A DNA stretch of 64,000 nucleotides from Apiotrichum sp. Y4204 (taxonomy: Eukaryota; Basidiomycota; Tremellomycetes; Trichosporonales; Trichosporonaceae), in the NCBI GenBank assembly GCA_025531455.1, contig JAMYHL010000038.1:1-64000 (forward strand), read 5' to 3'. Below, one piece after another: positions 44,669-56,841 of the stretch. The notes beneath the pieces are model-generated. The model made no database searches and was not told the origin of the DNA. It saw nothing but the letters and a program-made list of their open reading frames with translations. The position numbers and the translations under genes were made by a program. Numbering within the stretch: position 1 is the stretch's first letter; every line of letters begins with the position of its first letter.

Positions 44669-47291
44669 TGCAATTCCGATGGAGTTGCAGCGTCACTTAC
44701 CCGGGGCTTACCCCCGTTACTCACACGTTGTCATGACCGATCATACACGGCTTGAGTTGTTGGCGCATAACCAACCAGATTGTGGTTGCGCCTTGGTTGG
44801 ACAGAGTGTCACTCCTCGCTCAGATGGCACTTCCCTTCTTCATTCCTGCAATGGCCTGTGGTCAAGGGTGATACCGTCTGCGCGACGGGTCAGGGTGGGT
44901 CGGTAAACTTCAGTTTATTCAACTCATTCAACCTCACATCTCGCGATTCGCTCCATTTGTGAAGTTGACATCACTTCATTCAACTAGTCCAGGTTCGGTT
45001 GGATTAGGAAAGGAATGTAACGGGTTGCTGAGGATATTCACGTCGACGCACAGGTAATGATCGAAGACAATAAGTGTAGTAAACGATCGCTTGCTACATA
45101 ACATGCTAGCCAGACTGTTCTGCTGAATGCCTGAGATCTAGCCAAGGATACAGTGTACGCCGTCAAGGCACGGCAACTAGTCAACTATCAAACGCCACGG
45201 ACGCATGCCATCAACGCCACAATAACGCCACAATGCCCTGCGCCGCCCCACCGTATCGCCTCACGCTTCGAGACATTTGACGGGGCCACATCAAAGCGGA
45301 CCCCAAAGAGTTTCCCCGAGCCCTCGAGTAGACCCTTGGCGCGACCAACATGAGTCCGCCTTTTGCTTGAAGTTTGCGGCACTCGCATTTGGCCGAACTG
45401 TGTACTAAATGGACCGACGAGAATCTACATCTTCGGTCTCTGGACCCTAATCTAATCAAGACTACACTACTAAACAGATGGTGCAACTCGCGAAAAATCT
45501 AAACAAGAACAAGCACACGACGGTGCGGAATTGCAACTGGTCAATAGATCCTCAGTCATCAGCCGTGACATAACCGCACGCCAGCTTGAGCTTGTAAATC
45601 CCTTCACCGACAGTGGAGCACAATAGAGGCGCTCGTTCCATGTGACTGTAACCTGTATTCACCCGATCGACCCGGTCTGTGCCTCTGCACATCCATCAGA
45701 CGCCACTGGCGTGTCACGCCGGTGGACTGTGGACGCCCCAACTCCTCGTGGTCGCGGCGAACGGCTCCGTGCGAGTTGGGAAAGTGATCCTGCAAATCGC
45801 AGTCACTCCAGTTGAGTCAGTGCCCTTCGCCCAGAATGTCCCCGCAGCAGTTCCGATGTGTAAGACCCCTCAGTTCCAGAGAGTACAAAAGGCAGCCCCA
45901 CACATAATCGAGGGTTGTTTTTAAATGGCGCTCGCCTCGTGCGCAAGGTACCTCGGTCTCCGGTCTTTGGGTTAGGATGTCAGCGCACAGACTCACCGAT
46001 CGATTCAGTGTTGCGCTGTGAGTCTCAGGCGATATGAAACGCTCAGTTCACCAGGTGGCATGTGCCACCATGTTGCTCAAAGCGCAATGTATATCACACC
46101 TTTGTCCTGTATCCGTCGGCTTCATGAACGCCCTTCACCTTTGAGTCGCGACAGCAACAGACTGGTTCCTCAGGTTGGACCTCAGCGACAATGTGATCTG
46201 TCAGGTCAATGGTCCCGCGTCTCGGTAGATGATAACAGGGGACGGAGAGGTTAATTGTACAGCGTCTCAACTCGGTCAGCTTGGTCGTCTCGAGAGACCA
46301 GTCCCGATCTCGTCCGATCCTCAAAAGCACACTACTCGTCCGATCCTCAAAAGCACACTATCATCACAGACCCGGCGGCTCATAAGAATCAGATCACTCG
46401 GCTGATGGTCTGATAGTAACATGTTCTGCGAGGACGTTACGCACTGGTTGAGATCGATGTTGTAACAATGGGGAGGGGGGCAGGGTTCCCCGGGCCACGC
46501 TCATCTGCCGCTCGGAGTAAGGTGAATGGCACCTGTAGTCCGCTGAGCCGCCACCCATTTCATGACGTGGACAACAGATCGCTGGGCTTGATTCAAACGA
46601 CCATCACGGGGTTTCTATTGTAGCGGCGAAGAAATGACCGAGAAAGTAAGGATAATAGTTTCTTTCTGGGCCCGAGCCGAGGATGGGCCATTCTTTCCAG
46701 TCACGACTTCTCACTTAAATCAATCATTCATGTTTTCTCAACAGGATCCTGTCAGAGTATGCGACATGACGATTGCAGAACCGCGGGACTGACGGCGGAG
46801 GGGGTGAAGGGCATTTATTGAAGCTATTGAAGCATAATTGCCAGGCACTGGCAACAAAAACTTGGGTAACCACCTGCAGCTTTGATGTTAACAAGTCCTC
46901 TTTGATCTCCATTTATTGGGTTCATTGTCAGCGTCGCCGTTACCCTCGAGCTGGCTGCATTTGACACCGCAAAGAGTTTTGTTCCCAGGTCACCCGGTGG
47001 CGAGACCGTCAACCGCGATAGTTTAATCTAACGTCGTGGCTGCACCACATAACAGCTGACCGATGCCGTCATGGATACAACGGCCCGCCATGGTTCCGCA
47101 CCATTAACTTGGAGCCTCGATGCCAAGGCGATGGGGCAGAGCCGCATTGTATCGACTCGAGCTGATTAGCACTGTCAGTCCTGTTGATGGAAGATGCTAT
47201 TTTGCCACCATAACTTTCACCTTTGCAGCAGGTTGGAGCTGTTCGACACGTCCATAATCACTGCCATCACAACACGACCGCGGCCGGTACG
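44669..47291. other. Gene-poor stretch, right part (2.6 kb)
   Basis: No gene was recognised. A 26-bp tandem duplication lies at 46309-46360. The right end must contain the promoter of the membrane protein that starts at 47292. Confidence 0.4.
46309..46360. repeat. 26-bp tandem duplication
   Basis: A 26-nt unit starting CTCGTCCGATCCTCAAAAGC occurs twice head to tail (46309-46334 and 46335-46360) without mismatch, which suggests a recent slippage event. Confidence 0.9.
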
Positions 47292-48677
47292 ATGGTGTTC
47301 GGGTCGATCCTCTTCGTTCTGGGGCTTCTTATGCTCCTAAGTAGGTCCACTCTCGCACAAGTTCTCGGGACTCTCAAGCTCAATGCACCTCCGACAATCT
47401 CTCAATGCGAACAAGTGCAGTTGTCATGGGGTAACCAAGAAGGGCCATACAACCTGTAAGTCCGCGAGACACTGTAAACACCAGGTCCTTGAAAACTTCC
47501 CCCGCTGTAGATTATTGACTCTGGCAGCTCTGTAATAAATCGCCTGGGCGTTCCAACCGATAGCGTGGATGCCGAGCGCTATCTTGACCGGATTCTCATT
47601 CTCACGTCGGAGACGTCGTACACGTGGACTGTCAACTATACCACGGGGCAGATGTACGGGCTCATGGTGACCGCGCTGGGTCATGGGAAACAGGACGGCT
47701 ACGACGTCCAGACATATATTACTATTGGCGATGGGCCGACGTGGTGTATGAGCAATCAGTCGTCTGCCGCACAGTCAACCAGCACTAGGATGGAGCCCGC
47801 AACAACGTCTGTTAACGGCGTTTCCCTCGACTTCATGACGGTGATGTTCCCGGCAACAGGAACCATCGCCAGCCGAAAAGACACGGCCATTACGGCCTCT
47901 CCGCTACCGCCATTTGGGGGCAGCCCATCGGCATCGAAAAACAACATTATCAAGATTGTCGTCCCGGTCGTCGTGGTCGGGGTACTGGCGTTGTGCTTTG
48001 GTGTCTGGCTGCTCTGGTTCTTGAGACGGAGGCGGAGAAGGGCAAAGGCAAGCGAAGAGTTTGCCGCTCGGCGCGCGGCTTCCCCATTCCAAATCGACAC
48101 TGGTCCTCAAGGACCTGAAGCGTTGCTCACGCCCTACCCCGCCACGGATTCAACAGTCGAGGAGAAGGGAGCCCCGAACGTCCAAGTGCTACCAGTCGCC
48201 GCCTACAAAACTCTGGATCCCCTTACACCCACAGAATACAGTGGACTACCTGAAACCTCTACGCAAGCGTCTTTCCGACCGAACAACACCCCACCTGCGG
48301 TCGATGAGCTCAAGCGTGCAACGCGCCTTCTGGAGCTCGAGTCCGCCGCGAATGTCCACCCCGACTCGCCGGCTGATATCCTTCGCCGCGCACAGGCCCG
48401 CTGCGACATTGAGAATCTCCCCCCGAGCGTGATTTACCACGCTGCAGGACGAATGTGCGAACAGGCGCCTCCAGAGCGTATCACTGCTGTCATGGCCGCG
48501 GCGCAGCGACTTGTGGCTGTGCAGGACCAGCCTGGAGTTACGCGGCCTGAGGAGCCATTGCTGGAGCTGTCGGAGACTGGTCCTCGCCCCAATGCCCCGC
48601 GTGCGCAAGACGCAGGGAGAGTCGACGGACAAGATGTCCTCCCGCCGCTGTATAATCCCGAATGGCGTCGAGCGTAG
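47292..48677 (+). CDS. Secretory single-pass membrane protein with a basidiomycete-type ectodomain
   Basis: Two exons (47292-47455 and 47528-48677) give about 437 residues. The N-terminus is a signal peptide (MVFGSILFVLGLLMLLSRST). A beta-rich ectodomain follows, with QCEQVQLSWGNQEGPYNLSV, YTWTVNYTTGQMYGLMVTAL and one further Cys in WCMSNQSS. Next come a Ser/Thr-rich stalk, a membrane segment at about residues 195-220 (VVPVVVVGVLALCFGVWLLW) and a six-Arg stop-transfer sequence. The cytosolic part of about 215 residues is Pro/Ala/Glu-rich. The 'QC..v.lsW....gPY.l.v' ectodomain start is common in basidiomycete cell-surface proteins of unknown role, and the layout is like Mid2/Wsc sensors. Substrate or ligand cannot be inferred. 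Confidence 0.75.
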
Positions 48678-49285
48678 TTACAGAGCTTAAAGAAGTTCGG
48701 CGGGGTCTTGGAGGTCTGAGAGTGTTGCCAAAGACTGTAAACCGGTTGTAGGGTGTTGTATCTTGTTATTGCTTGCGTGTCTCGCTTCTTGGATCAAGTT
48801 GCCTTGATTGCTTGACTTCTTCAGCTGACTAACTGCATGCCCGGAGTTGCGGGGAGGAGGCAACGTCGTAACGCCCTCGCGAAGAGCTCAAGATGAGACC
48901 GTTACCCGAGGAATCTGAGCCTCATAAACCGTTGCAAGGGTGGGATAGCGTGCAGTGGGTAACTGTCCGGGCTGCTATCGTCTTCTGAGTCGGGCGACTA
49001 CAGTACAGTATGATGCTGTGCAGGCTCTGAGAAACATTGAAGGCTGCAGAGTCATATTCTCGACTGCCCGCCGCTACCATGCGCGTGGAGCACGAAAGGC
49101 TCGTGGGATACTCTCTTCAAGATCGGCGGCTGATGCTTAACGGGCGTGGTGCGGATCACAGCATGTCGCATGACTGCTTATGTCCAGACACTCACTCGCA
49201 CACATTGCCACCACGGAGACTGGAAGTAGGCTGTCGACGGGCGACCGGTCGATCCTCATACTTGGGGTCGGCGGGACTCTGATAG

Positions 49286-49528
49286 TGCACCGTCCACATT
49301 CAGGCTCGCGACTTCTTCGAGAGTACTCTCTCCCCCTTTCCCACCATTCCCTGGGCCATCAATCTGGCGGAGAACAGTGGTCGCCACGCCAGTGTCATGC
49401 TCTTGACCTCGTGGAGGTGCCCCGTCGACGGTGTGAATGCCGACAGGCAGTTTGTCGGCGTCGAGGGCAGTTACCATGCGCCGTACGCCGTCTGTAGCGC
49501 TATCTGTGAGGCGCTCAAGGTGATTTAA
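49286..49528 (+). pseudogene. Possible terminal exon or gene relic
   Basis: A plus-strand frame of 81 codons, closed upstream by TAG and ending in TAA, has protein-like composition: DFFESTLSPFPTIPWAINLA, VMLLTSWRCPVDGVNADRQF and VGVEGSYHAPYAVCSAICEA. A plausible acceptor (CACATTCAG, ending at 49313) could make the part from 49314 a last exon. No matching upstream exon or start was found within 350 nt. The family is not recognised. Confidence 0.3.
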
Positions 49529-49625
49529 AACATGATCAAAGTCCTACACTGCAGATTGCCTGCGATATCTGCGATGTATCTATATTAGGCCATGTGCAGG
49601 GTGCAGATTGGCAGGCGATCCCCCT

Positions 49626-49848
49626 GATCCACAAATGTGTCAGGAACGGATCAGCGAGCTGCGATCAGCGACAAGTCATGTCGTGGGAATGGAGATCAGC
49701 GCGCAGCCCGGGGCATGGGGCACCCGATCAGTACGATCAGCGGATCATCAGTAGTAATGGATAACAGAATGAAGTAGATCAGACGGGGGGTCCAGAGGAT
49801 CGGCGGATCGGGGGATCGGCGGACAGAAGCGCGTCCGCGCGTCCGATC
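49626..49848. repeat. GATC-dense cluster with GATCAGCG/GATCGGCGG motifs
   Basis: Twelve GATC tetramers occur in about 220 bp (roughly one is expected by chance). They are mostly set in GATCAGCG or GGATCGGCGG contexts, together with G runs. The units are irregularly spaced and so do not form a simple tandem array. Confidence 0.6.
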
Positions 49849-51867
49849 GCGGAGGGACCATGAATTCTGTCCTAGTTTCGCGCCAAGATCACAGCGCGCT
49901 TGACCATTGACTGGCAGTCAGCTGACAGACTCAATGCTGACTAGCAACGGTAACTCGCGCTGACTGATATCGTGCTGACAGACTATCGCTCACCATTCAG
50001 CACTAGTGAACACAAGCCCCCCTCACTTATAGATGCAAAAGCACGATTAAACTTCGTCAACTGTCCCACATCTGGTTGACAGGGCCCGTATGGAGAGGAA
50101 TCCAACGCCCAACCCGCCCAACGCCCCAGACCAAAACGCACAACGCGCGAGGGCAAAAAGTGCACCAGGGCGAGCACCAGTGCTCTAGTGAAGATCCACC
50201 ACCCCGGCTTCAGTCAGCAACGATGTGCAAGAACGGAGACCACGACGGAACAAGGCGTGCATGGCGCCACAGGCTTCACCCACTGTTTCTGCAACACTCC
50301 TCACGCTAGTGGTGCGCCGCACACACTGCCTGTTCATTGTAACATCTGCACCTGCCCAAACTAATCGCTTGGCCATCCCGCGCGCCTTCGCTCCCGCTGC
50401 GTGATCACGAGTAACGCCTGCAGCGCGCGCATCACATATCACGGACTGTGCGGCGCGACGCAGGTTTGTAGTGTTACCTGGCCATGCGGCTGCCCGCGCG
50501 CCGGCCGTTGCGAGCCGGTGCGGATTGCTCGCATTTGCAAAGGGGTCTGTAAAGCCCGGCGCCCCCGGCGGCCGCGGTGCTTCATGTCTCACAGCTCACA
50601 GTGGCGCCCTCCGTACGTGGCATATCGCGGGCCGATTGTTGCAGCCCGCGGGGCGATCTGCGTTTTAGAAGTGACGGACGGATGCTGCTGCCAACCAGCA
50701 GCTGAACATGCAAGCAATGCATACGACGACATGCATTTGCTGAAGTATGATGATGGCGACAGGGAGAACAGATGTGGCCAGATTCTCTTAAAGGCCTGAG
50801 ATCTGTGATTTCTTGGCTCGCAATTGGCCGCTATTCTTACCCTTTCTTGCTTGTCGTCTTTTGCTCCTCTAGCCCGTTCTGGGATGTCTTACGCGATTGT
50901 GCACATAATAAAATGCACATCCCTCAATGACGTGGGTCTTTCACCCGCAAACTTTGTGTATTTGCTACCCCCAGGTACTATGGTCCTTTTAATGCAGTCA
51001 TGCAGTCATGCAGTTCTTCTGGAGCTCTGGAGATCTGAATATCTGGATCCAACAAACAAAATGATGCAGACGAGAGGCTTGGTTCGGTCTGGGATTAGGA
51101 ATAAGCTGGAATTTGTAGAAGGGCGTTGGCTCCCAATCACAAAGGACAACACATTGTCCTAAACGGAAGCCTCTGTGTTTTGTAATGAGACTTAGTGTGC
51201 CTGGCTGATGGCATTGGTGGAGACGAAAGACAGGTTTTTTCCTTGGGTGTTCCGCCTGCCCTGGCCAAGCTCCAGGTAGAACACCGAGGCGGGCACCGGG
51301 CACCGGCCAGGCCGGCCGCCCAGCACCACCACACACCCACTACGGTGCAATTGCTGTATTTGCTATGGCTGGCTCTGGCGCTCTGGGCACACCCATCGTA
51401 TCGTATCCGTATCGCAACATTATCAACCCCGTTTTCCCCTCCTCTCTTCTCCTCTTTCTTCTACAGCCTCATCTTGATCTCTCCACACATCGTCCTCACT
51501 CATCTCGTCTTCCCGTTTGCATCTTCATCACACTCGTGACCGTACGGGGCGTGCCCAACCTCCTTTCGGTTCATCTGCGCGCGCGCGCGGCAAAGGCGCT
51601 CCAACCCCCCTCCCTCCTCACAGTCTAGCCGCTCCCCTTAAAATCCCTGACATTCCGACACCGACACCCACTGCCTGCATCGACATCGAGCCAGAGAGGC
51701 GTCAAAACCCTCGAGCCACAGCCATCCGACTCTAGGAGCAGCAAAGACCAGAACGCAGGTCTCATCGTTCCTCTCTTCTCCCATTATAATTCTTTTTACC
51801 CATTCTTGGTTTACGTCGGACATCACTCGATTCACCTGCGTCGCTCCGGCTTCCACCCCTCCCCGCC

Positions 51868-54028
51868 ATGACTCGTACACGATCGAACAAGAGTGGATCC
51901 ACGTCTCCGGTACGGAGTCCACCCACCGGTGGCTCCACCCCGGCAATGCGTGTCCGTAACACCAAGTCCGTGACACCGGAGCGCAACTCAACAGCCAGGA
52001 CGTCTCTCCTCGACGTACTGACTCGGCCTCGGCATGCCAATCCCACCGTCACCTACGACAGCAACCCCAACCACAACCACATTGAGGAGGATTACAGCGA
52101 CCAGAGCACAATTTCCTCGTACGCATCTTCGTTACAGAGCAATGGCGGCGCTCTCACCGACGACCAACTGGCGGTCATGTACAAGGGCTACCTCACGCAG
52201 CCGTTCGTGAACACCAACTCGCAGTACAAGCACTCTGAGTTTGGGCATTGCAACAACCCAAACTACCGCTGGACTTCGCAGTACCACTCTGAGGAGCCCG
52301 TGACCCCTGAGGTTGAGCCTCAGCCGCCATTCTATGTGCTCCTCACCACCTACATGTCGTACATTATGCTTATCCTTCTTGGCCACATCCGTGACTACTT
52401 TGGCAAGAAGTTTTACCCTAAGCATTATGAGCACCTCCTCCCCCGTGATGGTTACGCCGCGCTCAACTCGGATTTCGACTCATTCTACGTCCGCCGCCTC
52501 AAGGTCCGCCTTGATGACTGCTTTTCTCGGCCCGTCACCGCTGTGCCCGGCCGTACCATCATGCTGCTCGACCGCTATTCCAATGACTCGTTGGAGTCGT
52601 TCAATCTGTCTGGCTCTCAAACCCGCGCGCTGAATGTTTCGTCGTACAACTACCTTGGTTTCGCATCGTCGACTGGTGGCTGCGCTGATGCTGTGGAGGA
52701 GGGCATTCGCCGTTACGGTGTTTCTGGTGCTGGGCCGCGCCACGATGGTGGCACCCTCGATCTGCACCACCAGGCCGAGAAGCTCACTGCACGTTTCGTC
52801 GGCGCCGAGTCGGCTATGATTGTCTCGATGGGTTTTGCTACCAACTCGACTACCATTCCTGCGTTCGTCGACAAGGGCTGCCTTGTCATTTCGGACGAGT
52901 TCAACCATGCTTCTATCCGTTTCGGTGTCCGTCTGTCCGGCGCATCTGTCCGTCCTTTCAAGCACAACGATGCCAATGCTCTAGAGGAGCTGCTTCGCGA
53001 CTGTATCGCACAGGGCCAGCCGCGCACGCATCGTCCATGGAAGAAGATCATCGTTGTCGTCGAAGGCTTGTTCTCCATGGAGGGCACACTGGTCGACCTC
53101 CCTGCCATCCTCGAGCTCAAGCGTCGTTACAAGTTCTACCTCTACGTCGACGAGGCCCATTCGGTTGGTGCCATGGGCCCTAATGGTCGTGGCGTTTGCG
53201 ACTACTTCGGTATTGACCCTCGTGAAATCGACATCCTCATGGGCACGTTTACCAAGTCGTTCGGTGCTGCTGGTGGCTACATTGCTGGAAACAAGGACAT
53301 GATCGACAGCCTGCGTGCGCGCTCGCACGCAATGTGCTACGCTGAGGCCATGTCGCCGCCGATTCTCACGCAAATTATTGCGTCCATGTCTGCCATCATG
53401 GGTATTGCTCCTCCTCTCGCGGCACCTGTCGACGTTGACGATCTGGACTCGGATGCCGTATCCATCTGGTCGCGTCACCAGTCGTTTGGTCCGGCGCCAT
53501 CAAAAGAGCTTCCAACTTGGCTCACATTGCCTCCAAACATGGCCAACGGTACCGAGGGTCGCGAGCGTCTTCGCCGTCTGGCTTTCAACTCGCGTTATCT
53601 CTCAAGTGGATTGCGCAAACTTGGCTTCATTGTCTACGGTCACCGCGACTCGCCGATCATCCCGCTTCTTCTGTACAACCCCGGAAAGATGGGCATGTTC
53701 TCGCGAATGATGCTCAACCGTCTCGGTCCGGACAAGACTCCGATTGCGGTTGTTATTGTCGCCTACCCGTAAGTTGCCTCACCGAAGAGTTGTTTCTGCC
53801 TGAATGTATTAACGCGACAGTGCCACGCCTCTCATCACCTCGCGTGTCCGCTTCTGTCTTTCAGCATCACACACAAAGACAGATATCGACCTCCTCCTGC
53901 GCGCTTGCGACGAGGTCGGAGACATCCTCAACCTCAAGTACAACACAGCCGAGCGGTGGTCCGTGGACCGTGTCATTGCATCTGCTGAGGAGCTCGTCGC
54001 CGCGCAAGACCTTGACACTGTGCAGTAA
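51868..54028 (+). CDS. LCB2: Serine palmitoyltransferase subunit 2 (LCB2)
   Basis: The catalytic subunit of serine palmitoyltransferase, which condenses L-serine with palmitoyl-CoA to 3-ketosphinganine in the endoplasmic reticulum, the first step of sphingolipid synthesis. Two exons (51868-53768 and 53821-54028) give about 702 residues, longer than yeast Lcb2 (561) because of a Ser/Thr/Arg-rich N-terminal extension of about 90 residues. A membrane segment ([20 protein letters not shown]) precedes the alpha-oxoamine synthase fold. Visible motifs are [67 protein letters not shown] and [17 protein letters not shown], whose Lys carries pyridoxal phosphate. The second exon supplies [20 protein letters not shown]. 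The catalytic Lys and His/Asp motifs are all present. Confidence 0.96.
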
Positions 54029-54794
54029 TCTGTTATAGCTCGACGCCCGTGTTCGACCAGACCTTAATAGACGCCCACGGGCACCAGCCCATTTCAATTG
54101 GACGCGCGCATGTGCTTTGTGGACGTTGCTTGACAACATCCCATACACCACCTACACTCTCCCCTGCATTTTACCACTAGTAGGCCGTATATCCCCATCT
54201 TGACTCCTGGCATAGCGGCAGCGCCGTTGCGATATGAATTGGCTCTAGAGAACTTACCTGACATGCATTACGATTTCTGATAGAGCGCGGCACATTGTGA
54301 CGGTACTCAGAGGCAGTCGGAGCATGTACGCCCTCCCATGTGAAGGATTGTGCTCGGCCAGGTCAACCGCAAAGCTAACGACGAAGTAATTACCAGTGAT
54401 GGGGGTAGCATTGTTGATGAGAACGGACATGAGGTCCGTATGACTTCCCTGATGAAGATCTCGCCGATCCCTAAGAGTGGAAAGAACCACAGAATTGCGA
54501 CAGAACATTCGGATTGTCTGGCGATGACCATGACGCAGAACAGAGATGGAGCAGTGAACGTGAGCTTCCGTTTCTCAGAAGATATCAGCCATTGGTGAAC
54601 TTCCCAAGCTTTCCGGTGAAGATTGTCTCTATCTCACATCGAAGCTTCATGATAATGTTGCTCCACAGTCGTCGTTCTGCAGGCTGAGCAGCATCCTCAT
54701 CTCATTAATGCTATCTCAACCAAGTCAAACCAAACAGGTACTCGTGGAGATACAGCTCTAGATCATCCGTACACTAGTCGTACAACGTCCCTGC
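54029..54794. other. Convergent intergenic region, no gene
   Basis: About 770 nt between the LCB2 stop and the stop of the minus-strand SAC3-like gene. No protein-like frame or RNA gene was seen. Confidence 0.5.
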
Positions 54795-56563
54795 CTATCG
54801 GAGCTTGACAATCCCATCCTTGACGCTCGCCCCATTCGCCATGGCCCAGAGCATGACGCCGCCCTCGACGCTCCCGTGAAAGTTGAGGTTGAGCGTGCGC
54901 GCGACAAACGGCACCCCGGCACTCATGTACGCTTTGCGCAGGCGATCGCCGGCCATCTCGCGAACGCGAGGGCTCGCCCACGCCAGTAGCGCACGCTCCA
55001 GCGCGTCGGGGTGATCGTGCGGGCCGATCGGGTGGATGGCCTCGTCGGTCACCATGCCGGCGAACTTGAACGGGTCAAAGGACGCGGGAGAGAGGACCCG
55101 CGCGGCCGTCCGCGCGTACGTCAGCTGCCGCGCGTCCGTGAAGGGTGTGTTGAGGGCCGCGGGCGGCGAGATCTCCGTGATGGGTGCCCGGGGGGTATTT
55201 TCACTAGCTTCGCTGCCATCATTGTCCTCTGAAGGAAGCATCGCCATGTAGTCGCACTGCTTCAGACGGCGGGTGGAGGGAAGCACGAGGCGCTGATACG
55301 TGTCCCAGAAGACGTTCAGCGGGGAGTGCACGACGTGGTAAATGAGTAGCAGAGACGCGAAATGCGAACGATTATCCGGCGAGTCGTCGCCCGCTGCAGC
55401 GTGCGGCGAATGCGGTCCTTGGCCGTGGTTGACCTTGCTGCTCGACGGTTCGTATGGGGTATGGCCCATCCTGTGCTTCGCACCCGAAGGACAGTTTCCT
55501 GCCTCGCAGTCGATCCGCAGCTTATCCATCCGCTCAATTGCGTCCGTGAGCGGCTCGGGTTCGCCATTTGCACGCCGCTCCGCAGCCGCCGTGTCGACGG
55601 AGAGATACAGGTCTGGCACAAGACCACTCAGCGCCGAGAGAAGCTGGGGCCCGTCGCGCGCCAGCACGGCATAACGCACTGAAGACTCGAATGCTGAGTG
55701 TTAGAGGGTATGATCTGTAAATAGAAATTATCAGGTACGAACCCTCGATGGCAAAGCTGTCCAGCCGCCCAGACGCGACAATGCCTTCACGCAGCTTGCC
55801 TGTAGATAAGTGTAATGCAATATGTAGAGCAAATGGGCGCCGTAGTCGCAGTGGGGAGCATGTCAGTGCTCAGCCTATTACACACTTGTAGCACTTACGG
55901 AACAACCGCACAATGTTCTGCAGCGCACCCTCGTCCTCGGTGTGGTGATACTGGTGGATCTGGCGTCAGGTCACTCTCGTGCCAGCTCCCCACCTTTTCG
56001 TCAATGTACGCCCTAAACCGCCACTGAGTCCCGAAGTCCTTGAGCGCGTCGCCCTCGGCCCCGTCGCCCCCGGAGCGTGCAACTGACGCGAGCATCTCCA
56101 TCTCGGACGGCGCAGGCGAGTACCGCCGCGGCCGTGCGAACCGCATCTGTGTTAATCGTGCATCGGAAGCAGCAGCAGCAGAAGCTGGCGAGGACGTGAA
56201 GCGGTGCGGCGCAGGCCGTGGTGGCGGCGCACTGGCGGTGCCGGCGCCGGCACCGGTGGGCAGAGAGAGGTCGCGCCGCGCCTGCAGTTTCGTGTCTGGC
56301 AATGGGGGCTGGCGTGCACTGGGCAGCGCGTGTTGCTGGCGAGCGGCCGGCAGCGATGAGGAGGCATCGCGCCCGGCAAAGCGGGTGGGTATGCTGCTGC
56401 CAAGGGCGGAGAGCGGGGCCGAAGCTGGTGCTGATGGTGCCTGTCCCCGTGCCGTCGGCGCCGATCGTGTCGATCCTGTCGCACCTGAGCCCGCAGCATT
56501 CGGTGCTCGCGGTGCTGATCCCCCCGGCGGGAGGTTCCCCCGCCGATGCGGAGGCTGATACAT
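54795..56563 (-). CDS. SAC3/GANP-like (PCI-type) protein, tentative
   Basis: The start at 56563 (MYQPPHRRGNLPPGG) gives about 170 residues of Pro/Ala/Ser-rich disorder. The joined exons then read TQWRFRAYIDEK, HQYHHTEDEGALQNIVRLF, KLREGIVASGRLDSFAIE and FESSVRYAVLARDGPQLLSA. The final exon (54795 to about 55690) adds LSGLVPDLYLSVDTAAAERR, a helical part with FASLLLIYHVVHSPLNVFWD, and a C-terminal WASPRVREMAGDRLRKAYMS with a closing GASVKDGIVKLR. The order of a short helical N-part, 'LR..I....R.d.fAiE.fE.s.R', a 'L..LvP.LY' element and a late 'R..L.kAY.s.gv..va..LnL' element is reminiscent of SAC3/GANP-Thp3 proteins, which work in mRNA export or splicing. The match is weak and from memory. At least three introns are needed. 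It is divergent with SYS1, 279 nt away. Confidence 0.5.
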
Positions 56564-56841
56564 GTCTAGGATGAGCGAGACTGAATGTGATGTCGATGGA
56601 GAGAGAGGATGGATTGGTGATTCCAAAACGTCGGCCCGACTCTTTGTGGAGTGAACGTTTGGCGCCCCCCAAGCGGGACGCCATCTCCGCTTGTTCGTGG
56701 TGTCATGTGTCAATAAGCACCATTGCCGACCATGCCGACCACGCTGTCGAGATCACTCCATCCTCCACGGCCTCCACCACACCTACCACCACTTTACTTC
56801 TCTCTGAAACTAGCAACTAGCCGTTCTGAACCTCTATCGCA

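Larger units (their letters stand above)
48678..51867. other. Gene-poor stretch (3.2 kb) before LCB2
   Basis: No complete gene was recognised. A possible terminal exon (49286-49528) and a GATC-rich cluster (49626-49848) are listed separately. The last 500 nt are pyrimidine-rich on the plus strand and probably form the LCB2 promoter and leader. A 135-codon minus-strand open frame at 50185-50592 has no recognisable features. Confidence 0.4.

Noticed and set aside
50185..50592. 135-codon Ala/Arg-rich minus-strand frame
   Set aside because: The GC-rich local composition explains the lack of stops. No motif or splice context was found.
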